A DNA stretch of 64,000 bases from Brachynemurus nebulosus (taxonomy: Eukaryota; Arthropoda; Insecta; Neuroptera; Myrmeleontidae): contig JAPWDM010000005.1 in assembly GCA_035578155.1 (NCBI GenBank), positions 54,318,454 through 54,382,453 of the forward strand. The letters are read 5' to 3'. Below are positions 47,865 through 56,305 of the stretch, one piece after another. The position numbers were made by a program, and so were the translations under genes. The notes beneath the pieces are model-generated. The model made no database searches. It was given only the letters and a program-made list of their open reading frames with translations, and was not told the origin of the DNA. Numbering within the stretch: the stretch's first letter is position 1; each line of letters opens with the position of its first letter.

Positions 47865-50800
47865 TGTTACGCATGGGGGGCCTAAATGCTAGAATCTTAG
47901 TAGCGATGGCTAGAACCCGAGCGGCTGGGTTCGCAGTCCTGGTTCTGAGGAACCGTGATGGCTGCATGGTAGGGTAAAACAAGAATAGTCCATAGGTTTA
48001 TTATAAAAGTATAAAATGTTTTATTAAAGAGAGTTATACAACTAAACTTAACCTAAGCCTATGATATATTATTGTATTCCCCGAATTATACATATGTATA
48101 TTTAGAAAGAGCTTACCACATAGCGTAACCCCGGAATGGTTTGGTGATTACAATGGTCGTGAGACCATTGGATCATCCGACCAGCTAATGCCAATCGTCT
48201 GATCATTGTACTGACAAACAGCTGTCCATTTATACCTATGTGCTGACCTGCTTATACATATTAGCTGTGGTCAGCGATTTTGCATATAAATCGGTGTTTG
48301 TCAATATAATGTGTTTGTTATTATTTATTAATATTACATAAATATGTATTTCATTACTGTTTATTATTAATACAATAATAAACAAAATATTTTACTATAA
48401 TAATAATCAAAACACCTGTTCGTAACAACACTCCCTTCTGCGAAAAAGATGGTTACTCATTTGAGGAACCAGCCTTTTCGGAAAAAAGTGGCCTTTTGCA
48501 TCTTCCTAAAACTGTTAAAATCCCCCCTTAATAAAGAAACCAGGTAAACGTTACATTTGAAAGGAAATCAACAGGTAGTACAAACATAGTAATAAGTGTT
48601 TAATAAGTAATAAGTCTTCTATCTCCTTTTCGAGCCGTTATTCCAATCTTCTAACTCGGACAAGGGGTCGCTTCTACGGTTTCATCCTTCGGCGCCTCCA
48701 TTAACGTTCTCTCCTCTTCTTTCCGTCGGGAGCCGTCTTGGTATTGCCTCTCCTCGCGTCTATGTATCTTTCCTTTGGGACCTTATCCTCCTCTTTTGAG
48801 TTCCGGGTGAGGTGGCCAATTGGTTGATCCTAGTCGTTCCAGAAAAGTTCCTTCTGCTGTGGTTCGTCCTTGGGTTGCCTTGCTCCCGATACATTTCCAG
48901 TATTAACGTGTCCCGTGACTGGACAGACAGTATCCGTAGTGCCTATATGGCATACCCATCCATGGACTGGCTTATTTCTGTATCAACTTCCTTCGGCACC
49001 AACCATTAACCATCTCTCAGTTGTTCCTTGTGGTCCAAATGTCTCCTTCCCCCGATGAATCCTTTTGACTCCTGTTCTGTGAGTTTTCCTCCCTTGCATT
49101 ATATTTTGATATCCTTGATTGGTGCTTAATAAAATATACCAGTAAAGTTTTTATATTCCCATCGTTTTCGATTTTAATTTCCTTTTTGTCGGTCGGCTTC
49201 CTTGTTCTGCCTTTTTCTTTTATTCCCATTTTTCTTCAGAAACTTCCTTTGAAAACTCCAAAATTCCTCTCTGATGATATTTCCCTTGGAATCCCTCTTT
49301 GTGGTTTTTCCGGTGAGTCCATCCTTGAGTTCGTCCTTGAGTGTCCCCTTTTTAATGGAATTCGTCCTAGAATTCCCCCTTGAATCGAATTTTCCCTTGA
49401 ATTCTTCATTTTAAATGAATTCCCTTGAATTCTTCTTTTCGTATCCCTTTGAATGAATTCCCTTGAATTCTTCTTTTTGTATTCCTTTAATTGAATTCCC
49501 TTGAATTCTTCCTTTTGTATTCCTTTATTTGAATTCCCTTGAATTCTTCCTTTTGTATTCCTTTAAATGAATTCCCTTGAATTCTTCCTTTTGTATTCCT
49601 TTAATTGAATTCCCTTGAATTCTTCCTTTTGTATTCCTTTAATTGAATTCCCTTGAATTCTTCCTTTTGTATTCCTTTAATTTAATTCCTTTGAATTCTT
49701 CCTTTAAATGAATTCCCTTGAATTCTTCCTTTTGTATTCCTTTAATTGAATTCCCTTGAATTCTTCCTTTTGTAGTCCTTTAATTGAATTCCCTTGAATT
49801 CTTCCTTTTGTATTCCTTTAATTTAATTCCTTTGAATTCTTCCTTTAAATGAATTCCCTTGAATTCTTCCTTTTGTATTCCTTTAATTGAATTCCCTTGA
49901 ATTCTTCCTTTTGTATTCCTTTAATTGAATTCCCTTGAATTCTTCATTTAAATGAATTGCCTTGAATTCTTCCTTTTGTATTCCTTTAATTGACACCTTG
50001 GAGTCATGGCTTTGCATGTCCCAATCGGACTGTTCCATCGTTGAGGTACCGGAGCGCTACACCATTAGCTCTGGATCTGGCGGGTATAGTACTACCCTTT
50101 ATGAGGGCGGAACGATACGGTGGGCAACCGATTGTTCCTGATCGCCATGCAATTTTGCCCGAATTGGTGACGATCGTGATCCTGCTGTTTTGGTCATAGT
50201 CCCGGTGGTCCCTGGAGTCGATGGTTTTTCCTGGAGTTATTCATTCCATCCATTTGTTATCTGCCCAGACCGACAATATTTCCCCTAATGGTTTCTTCTA
50301 TTGTAGTAAGCCCGATTTTTATTGGTTGAACCCTTCCTTGTCTTTCCCCCGGTTAGTTTTGAGGTTTCCTTATGTACTTATTCCATTTTTCATATATTAC
50401 TGGTAATGAACCCGGTTATCTAATTATCCCTGATCGTTATTTATTAGTTATATTATAAAATATCCCTTTTACCGTATAAATGAAATTTCCCTGATGAACA
50501 TTTCCACAGTAGTGAGCCCGATTCTTTGTTGAACCTTTTCCTGTCCCTTTCCTTGTTAGCTTGTGGTTTCCTTATATCCCTTTTATTTTGTTAATTTTAG
50601 TGACCCCCCTTAGAAAAAAATAGTGAACCCGTCCCTTTTAATAAATAAATTTAATACGCGTTTAGTTTCCTAAATGTTTTAATTGTTAAGATGATAAAAC
50701 GTATATGATACCTGATACCTCTATATGTTTTTAATCGCGTGAATGCCTATACATACATTTTATTTGACATTGAAAAAAAAAATATTTGCTGACTCCTATA

Positions 50801-51435
50801 ATGAATAAAAAAAATTCTTACTTATGTTATTTAAAAAGAAATACCAAATGATCCTAAATATAATATAATTAAGAAAAGAATGATTCCCTAAAAATAAAAT
50901 AAACCCGTTTACCTAACCTTTGTTTAAGCCCTACCATTGAACCATCATACCACCGCGGCTACCAATGTTACGCTTGGTAGGGTAAAATAAAAATCCTCCA
51001 TAGGTTTATTATAAAAGTATAAAATGTTTTATTAAAGAGAGTTATACAACTAAACTTAACCTAAGCCTATGATATATTATTGTATTCCCCGAATTATACA
51101 TATGTATATTTAGAAAGAGCTTACCACATAGCGTAACCCCGGAATGGTTTGGTGATTACAATGGTCGTGAGACCATTGGATCATCCGACCAGCTAATGCC
51201 AATCGTCTGATCATTGTACTGACAAACAGCTGTCCATTTATACCTATGTGCTGACCTGCTTATACATATTAGCTGTGGTCAGCGATTTTGCATATAAATC
51301 GGTGTTTGTCAATATAATGTGTTTGTTATTATTTATTAATATTACATAAATATGTATTTCATTACTGTTTATTATTAATACAATAATAAACAAAATATTT
51401 TACTATAATAATAATCAAAACACCTGTTCGTAACA
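47865..51435 (-). mobile_element. Non-autonomous LTR retrotransposon (3571 bp) inserted in the lipase gene
   Basis: The LTRs 47865-48427 and 50966-51435 begin TGTTACGC and end CGTAACA. The target duplication CAAA is at 47861-47864 and 51436-51439. The shared 460 bp look almost identical, differing at a handful of bases near the start, so insertion is recent. Orientation is probably minus: reading that way, TTGGTAGCCGCGGTGG just inside the 50966 LTR could be a primer-binding site, and GCAGAAGGGAGTG just before the 48427 LTR a polypurine tract. The internal 2.5 kb encodes no gag, pol or env and is partly a tandem array, so the element must borrow proteins from a relative. Confidence 0.88.
49388..49993. 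repeat. Tandem array of about 38 bp units inside the LTR element
   Basis: About 15 units of a GAATTCCCTTGAATTCTTCC-type word joined by TTTTGTATTCCTTTAATT, with occasional shortened units. The remaining internal region is unique, T/C-rich and non-coding. Confidence 0.9.
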
Positions 51436-51594
51436 CAAATCTGGAACTGGACTTTATTTGAAACCATACAGAAGAGGTTTGGGACTTTACATCGAATCAA
51501 AAAACCGCTAAGCGAGCTACCCGATCGACCATTAACTGATCGCGACATTTATCAGTTTGGAAACAAATATTTATCCAATTTTCGTGGCGTGTTC

Positions 51595-51876
51595 ATGAGA
51601 GATGATTTACCGAAACATCCAAGGCGAAAGGAGTGTGGAGTCGTCAATTTGGATAATTCATCGGGACCAGGAAGCCATTGGGTAGCGTACGCCAAAGATA
51701 ACAAGAACGTCGAATACTTTGATAGTTTTGGAAATTTGTCACCACCCGCAGAAGTGGTGCAATATTTACATGGCAATAATATTAAATATAATTATAACAG
51801 ATATCAAAATTATGAACAGTACAACTGTGGACATTTATGTCTAGAATTTTTATGGAATACAAATTATTTTCAATAA
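51595..51876 (+). CDS. Adenain-like cysteine protease (Polinton PRO), 5' end uncertain
   Basis: Capsid-maturation protease of the C5 type. The catalytic His is in GSHWVAYAK, the acidic residue in VEYFDSFG, and the Cys in NCGHLCLEF. The open frame extends upstream without an ATG to the retrotransposon, with in-frame residues (ELPDRPLTDRDIYQFGNKYL) that look like genuine protease sequence overlapping the lipase C-terminus. ATG 51595 would remove that part, giving only 93 aa, shorter than the family's usual length. The natural start was therefore probably upstream or reached by splicing. Confidence 0.85.
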   Translation: MRDDLPKHPRRKECGVVNLDNSSGPGSHWVAYAKDNKNVEYFDSFGNLSPPAEVVQYLHGNNIKYNYNRYQNYEQYNCGHLCLEFLWNTNYFQ

Positions 51877-51950
51877 TTTTGTTTCACTTCTCATCTATAC
51901 TTTAAATATACCCGTGGCAAGAAGTTTCTGTCATTCGTATCTTAGTCACC

Positions 51951-52649
51951 ATGTCGTTAACATTAACGTTAAGTGGTGATTCATCTATACTAACAGCTGA
52001 GTATTTTCCACCCATCGATTTGCCGGGTGATTATGTATGCGGGTTGGTCAATTTTGAAACATACAATGCAGTGCCAAATATCGACGAAACAAATAATTTA
52101 TTCCATTACGGTGATGGAGAAGTGAAATGCATCGAGATACCTGTTGACAATTATGATCTGGAAGATTTGGAGTTTCAAATAGAAGATCGGATACTAGAGA
52201 AGAGAAAACCGGGTGATAGTCCGCAACTTATACTTCGTGCAAATAACAATACGCTAAAAAGTGAAATAAAATGTACGGAAACAATTCATTTCGATCAAGA
52301 ACGAACAATTGGCTCGCTACTTGGCTTCAGTAAGCGAAAACTTGCGGCTGGTCATTACCACTATTCGGATAAACCAACGAATATCATGAAAGTGAATCTG
52401 ATACAAGTTGAAACAAACATTACAACGAACAGCTACCTGAACAACGTTCCAGCACATAATATTTATTCGTTTTCGATTCAAGTGGAACCTGGGTATAAAA
52501 TAAGCGAATCACCGAATACAGTTATTTATATGCCGGTGACCGTGAGACGGATAACATCTCTAGTTTTACGAATTGTGGATCAAGACGGCAATTTAGTGAA
52601 TTTTCGAGGCGAAACGATAACAGTAAAGCTGCATTTGAAGCCGGCGTGA
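51951..52649 (+). CDS. Penton (minor, single jelly-roll) capsid protein (232 aa)
   Basis: Beta-rich protein with a C-terminal block HNIYSFSIQVEPGYKI, VIYMPVTVRRITSLVLRIVD and ETITVKLHLK, typical of Polinton pentons, which form the capsid vertices. ATG 51951 follows a CACC context. The frame is intact. A stop at 52647-52649 is followed two bases later by the ATG of the 53-aa gene, and that in turn overlaps the major capsid gene, so the three are likely co-transcribed. A TTTAAATATA stretch near 51900 may be the TATA element. Confidence 0.88.
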   Translation: MSLTLTLSGDSSILTAEYFPPIDLPGDYVCGLVNFETYNAVPNIDETNNLFHYGDGEVKCIEIPVDNYDLEDLEFQIEDRILEKRKPGDSPQLILRANNNTLKSEIKCTETIHFDQERTIGSLLGFSKRKLAAGHYHYSDKPTNIMKVNLIQVETNITTNSYLNNVPAHNIYSFSIQVEPGYKISESPNTVIYMPVTVRRITSLVLRIVDQDGNLVNFRGETITVKLHLKPA

Positions 52650-52651
52650 AA

Positions 52652-52813
52652 ATGTTGGTATTTAAAGACGAAAATGTGGTGCGACCGATCAGTCTACAAC
52701 TTGCCACCAAGGTGAACGGATCGGCGAGGAAGAAGCAACAACGACCATCATTAACAAGAGAGAACAAACAATTTCTTCGACAATTGGGTTTCAAGCTGAA
52801 GAGGAAAAAATGA
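52652..52813 (+). CDS. Small basic protein (53 aa) between penton and MCP
   Basis: ATG 52652 to TGA 52811-52813, overlapping the MCP start by the four bases ATGA. It is Lys/Arg-rich, with a C-terminal SLTRENKQFLRQLGFKLK helix-like motif. I recall short frames ending in a similar motif in front of MCP genes of other Polintons. A capsid-cement or DNA-associated role is possible but unproven. Tight spacing on both sides supports it being a real gene rather than a chance frame. Confidence 0.65.
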   Translation: MLVFKDENVVRPISLQLATKVNGSARKKQQRPSLTRENKQFLRQLGFKLKRKK

Positions 52814-54015
52814 GCAGCATTTTAAGCATCAATACTGGAATCGATTTCGATGAGAGCATTTCAAACATCGAGTATCACTGCTATTCGCCATTTCTAAATG
52901 CGTTTGGAAACAGCGACGAAATACGAATCTGCTGTCAAAACCAAGATCTGATCCTGCTGCCGCACGAAAGTTGTCTGTTTGTGGAAGGACAATTGTTGAA
53001 GAGTGATAAAACAGTATCGACTACAGCGGAATTATCCAACAATTCATTGGCGTACCTGTTTGAAGAAATACGATATGAACTGAACGACGTGGAAATCGAT
53101 CAATGCAAGTACGTGGGACCGACAACAACGTTAATCAATTATTTGGCATTAAACGAAAATGAAAGCAAACTACTCTACAACGCCGGATGGTGTCCAGGTG
53201 AAACAATTAAAGTAACGGAAAAAGGCTACTTCAATTTCTGTCTCCCATTGGCGCGGATGTTTGGATTTCTTAACCATTACAAGAAAGTTATCATCAATGC
53301 GAAACATCAACTAATTCTGACTCGAGCTCGGACGGATCACGATGCAGTCATATCACCAACGGATGACGTCACTTTCCATATACATAAAATTCAATGGATG
53401 GTTCCGCACGTTACGGTTGCAGATGAACAGAAACTGAAGTTGTTGAAATATGTGGAAAATAGTCGAGATATTACAATTGCTTTTCGATCATGGGATATGC
53501 ATATACAGCCAACGATTCCAACAGCGAGACAAAACATTTGGACGGTGAAAACATCGACTCAACTGGAGAAACCGCGTTACATTATATTCGCTCTACAAAC
53601 GAATCGACGAAATAAAAAAGATAAAGATTCCAGTATTTTCGATCACTGTGAACTTTCAGACGTCAAAGTTTATTTAAATTCTGCGAAATACCCGTACATG
53701 GATTTGAATTTGGATTTCAGTAATGATAGATATGCAGTAGCATATCACATGTATTCGAAATTTCAACAAGCATATTATGATTGTAAGAAGAATGAACCGC
53801 TTTTAAGCAAAACACAATTCAAGAATATCGCGCCAATTATATTCATCGATTGTTCTCATCAAAACGAAACATTGAAAAGTGGACCAGTGGATATTCGAAT
53901 TGAATTTAAAACGTTGAAGGAGGTGCCGGAGAATACATCAGCATTCTGTCTTCTGCTACATGACCGAGTGGTTCAATATAATCCATTGACGAATATTGTT
54001 ACAAAATATATATAA
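52810..54015 (+). CDS. Major capsid protein, double jelly-roll (401 aa)
   Basis: It forms the pseudo-hexameric capsomers of the virus-like particle. Residues near 20-90 (IEYHCYSPF, then EEIRYELNDVEID) give the first jelly-roll. The second includes KPRYIIFALQTNRR, SSIFDHCELSDVKVYLN, KYPYMDLNLDFSNDRYAVAY and the tail CLLLHDRVVQYNPL. Length and pattern are normal for Polinton MCPs, and the frame is undamaged. The stop codon TAA (54013-54015) lies within the TATA box of the next gene. Confidence 0.93.
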   Translation: MSSILSINTGIDFDESISNIEYHCYSPFLNAFGNSDEIRICCQNQDLILLPHESCLFVEGQLLKSDKTVSTTAELSNNSLAYLFEEIRYELNDVEIDQCKYVGPTTTLINYLALNENESKLLYNAGWCPGETIKVTEKGYFNFCLPLARMFGFLNHYKKVIINAKHQLILTRARTDHDAVISPTDDVTFHIHKIQWMVPHVTVADEQKLKLLKYVENSRDITIAFRSWDMHIQPTIPTARQNIWTVKTSTQLEKPRYIIFALQTNRRNKKDKDSSIFDHCELSDVKVYLNSAKYPYMDLNLDFSNDRYAVAYHMYSKFQQAYYDCKKNEPLLSKTQFKNIAPIIFIDCSHQNETLKSGPVDIRIEFKTLKEVPENTSAFCLLLHDRVVQYNPLTNIVTKYI

Positions 54016-54047
54016 AAGCATCGCAATCCAGCTATAAATCAGTCAGT
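54007..54047 (+). promoter_or_regulatory. Promoter of the last Polinton gene, overlapping the MCP stop
   Basis: TATATAAAAG (54009-54018) includes the MCP stop codon. The initiator TCAGTCAGT (54039-54047) begins about 28 bp later, and ATG 54068 follows. Confidence 0.65.
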
Positions 54048-54067
54048 TTCGCTCTAGACAACGCACA

Positions 54068-54580
54068 ATGAAGGCCGACACAGCAATTGTTGACTTTCAA
54101 GGATTTCCAAATTCAACAAATGGGAAATTCTACATAAAGGAATTGGCTGTGTTGAAATTCGATTCTTCCGAAGAAAATTGTGGTGAAGATTATATACTAC
54201 AACATTATGTATTCAAATCACCAATACCGTTTTGCGGATTAAGTGAAAAAGATCAACGCACCGCCCGTTGGCTGCGGAAAAAGCATCATGGGTTCTCCTG
54301 GATGGATGGACATATTGAATACGAGGAACTACAATACATTTTAATAAACAATCTGCACGGAACTCAAATCATTTATACGAAAGGAGAAGAAAAAGTGCGG
54401 TATTTGAAACGACTACTACCGTCAGCGCCCATTATGAACTTTGAAGAAATAACAATTTGCCCCAAGTTGAGAATCATAACATCAACATACACTAGTCCTC
54501 GATGCGGCCATCATTCCGGAGCAACTTGCGCCATGGAAAATGTCATATCCATATACAAATATTATTGTAATAACATTTAA
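54068..54580 (+). CDS. Conserved Polinton protein, possible DEDD-nuclease-like fold (170 aa)
   Basis: The start ATG 54068 lies just after a clear promoter. The pattern IVDFQGFPNSTNGKFYIKEL, FKSPIPF, RTARWLRKKHHGFSW, IIYTKGEEKVRYL and a C-terminal Cys/His group (CGHHSGATC) recurs, as I recall, in Polintons and genomes of many arthropods. The opening DxxG in a beta strand, the spacing to KELAV and the later IYTKG strand resemble an RNase H/DEDD exonuclease scaffold. The usual acidic partner of the first Asp is not visible, so activity is doubtful. Treat the function as unknown. Confidence 0.6.
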   Translation: MKADTAIVDFQGFPNSTNGKFYIKELAVLKFDSSEENCGEDYILQHYVFKSPIPFCGLSEKDQRTARWLRKKHHGFSWMDGHIEYEELQYILINNLHGTQIIYTKGEEKVRYLKRLLPSAPIMNFEEITICPKLRIITSTYTSPRCGHHSGATCAMENVISIYKYYCNNI

Positions 54581-54740
54581 ACATTTTTACTGTAAAATAT
54601 TTCTTTTAAAATAAATTTATTAAAATAAGAAAAAATTAAAAAAATTAAAAAAAATTAAAAATAAAAAATGTGTTTTTATTTAATAAAAAAAATAAAAATT
54701 AAAAATTAAAAATAAAAAAAAAAAGTGTTTTTATTTAGAG

Positions 54741-55354
54741 GAAAACCTGTATAAACCTGTTTTCAGATAAAAATATAAAATTATGAATATACAGAGTTCG
54801 CGGTAGTTCAGACCAGCAGCGCATTCTTTTAACTATCAAAAAGGACTTTCGATGTCAATTTTTCAAACTTACACACATATTTACTTACTATTATCCAGAC
54901 TAGCAGCGCTATCTAGTAATGAAAACTTAGAATTTACAGAATTCAAAGGTGGCTGCGCCACCTGTTGACAATTTTTCAAACTTACACACAGGAATCCAGA
55001 CTACGAGCGCCATCTAGTAGCGAATTCACAGGCTCGAAGGTGGCTGCGCCATCTATTAGGGAATTTACAGGGCTCGAAGGTGGCTGCGCCATCTATTAGG
55101 GAATTCTTAGGTTAGAAAAAAATTTGTTAGGTTACACCAAATTTCCTTAGGTTCTGTTAGGTTGGGTCAAGTTCCGTTGGGTTCTGTTAGGTTAGAAAAA
55201 ATTTCACTAGATATCGTTAGGTTGGAGACCAAGTGTTGCTCCACCCACCGCCGGAGGCTTCTAGAACCGCCTCGGTAGTTTTGCCTCCTGCCGAGGTCAC
55301 TCAAAAAGTCGGCAGGAGGGAAGGAGGCTCCAAAAACCCCATATTCCTACTACT
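54741..55354. repeat. Polinton right terminal inverted repeat
   Basis: Complement of 33662-34300, ending TATTCCTACTACT. Both copies retain the same internal blocks. Small length differences (a CATATTTACTTACT insertion near 54885, for example) show the arms have diverged slightly since the last replication. Confidence 0.93.
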
Positions 55355-55360
55355 GAAAAT

Positions 55361-55706
55361 TACGATATTTTGGCGTAAATATGATAAAAAATGTATGTGT
55401 TTTTTTAGATGTGTCTTTGTCAAACTATTAAAATTAAAAATAAAAAAAGAGCTCTGGAAACACAGAAACTATCAAAATTAATTTAAAAACAACGGACATT
55501 TTGCATTAATTAATACATATCAAATATGGTACTATTTCAAGGCCTACTTTCTGCTATAAATTATTTGAATATTTAACAAATGACACAAATGTAACTTTCT
55601 GATTGACCTACAGCTTGTTGAATAATGAAAGTATTGAATAATGGATATCATTATTCCATAGGAAATATATAATGTATATTATAAAGGTATATTTTAATAG
55701 ATCTAG

Positions 55707-55773
<67 letters not shown>

Positions 55774-55824
55774 AAAAAGCTGTACATATTTTACCGTTTA
55801 ACAGAAAGTAAAACAAAAATAAGT
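55361..55824. other. Flank between Polinton and hairpin element
   Basis: AT-rich host DNA with a (TA)n run at about 55710-55772. No continuation of the THAP transposase frame from the left side of the Polinton is recognisable here. The small frame at 55672 passes through the TA run and is not called. Confidence 0.6.
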
Positions 55825-56305
55825 GAAATCCTACAAAACACAGATATTCGGGAATATCTGTACAAAAATGACGCCAAGAATATTTTGTCTTAGCACTCTA
55901 GTTCTTAAAAAAATAGTTGAAATCCACTGTTATGCCAAGAATATATGTAAATAACTCTGTTTTGGTACAGGCATTATTTTAAAAACATAATCTAAAGGAA
56001 AAAATTAAAACAAATTTCCGGAATGAAAACTTTTGTTGTTCTTGGCTCAAACTTTTTACTTTTGTTTAATATTAAGCGAAAATTTGAGCTAAGTACAACA
56101 AAAGTTTTCATTCCGGAAATTTGTTTTAATTTTTTCCTTTAGATTATTTTTTTAAAATAATGCCTGTACCAAAACAGAGTTATTTACATATATTCTTGGC
56201 ATAACAGTGGATTTCAACTATTTTTTTAAGAACTAGAGTGCTAAGACAAAATATTCTTGGCGTCATTTTTGTACAGATATTCCCTAATATCTGTGTTTTG
56301 TAGGA
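55825..56305. mobile_element. 480-bp near-perfect hairpin element
   Basis: The arms of about 225 bp begin ATCCTACAAAACACAGATAT (55825) and end with the complement TTTTGTAGGAT (56305). They are separated by a loop of about 30 bp near 56057-56082. The arms match almost base for base, for example AATTTCCGGAATGAAAACTT and its complement. The satellite array starts directly at its right end. Confidence 0.85.

Larger units (their letters stand above)
47106..51511 (+). pseudogene. Phospholipase A2-domain minor capsid protein, split by an LTR retrotransposon
   Basis: The first segment is 47106-47864, the last 51440-51511. The N-terminal third resembles the parvovirus-type PLA2: calcium-loop YCGPG (43-47) and catalytic pair H71-D72 in DAACKEHDIAY. 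Such domains breach endosomal membranes during entry. A Lys-rich central part follows, then a hydrophobic segment (GGILPFLVPLFACLSAVGSL) and an amphipathic tail like adenovirus-type core/minor capsid proteins. The segment after the insertion carries a Gly/Tyr-rich C-terminus ending at TAA 51509-51511. The insertion is flanked by CAAA, and excising it with one duplicate would keep phase (253 plus 23 codons). As it stands, the frame stops at 47885 inside the LTR. Confidence 0.88.
33662..55354. mobile_element. Full-length Polinton/Maverick element, 21,693 bp
   Basis: The element is bounded by long inverted repeats starting AGTAGTAGGAATATGGGG and ending with the complement. A 6-bp direct duplication GAAAAT lies immediately outside each end (33656-33661, 55355-55360), as known for Polintons. 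It carries the defining gene set: protein-primed-type family B polymerase, retroviral-type integrase, FtsK/HerA ATPase, adenain-like protease, double-jelly-roll major capsid protein and penton. The coding regions are less AT-rich than the flanks. Disruptions of the lipase and three minus-strand genes indicate a copy that is no longer autonomous, although both ends are preserved. Confidence 0.97.

Noticed and set aside
47875..47965. tRNA-like words (GGTTCGCAG) in the extra LTR segment
   Set aside because: No cloverleaf with acceptor, anticodon and T arms could be built.
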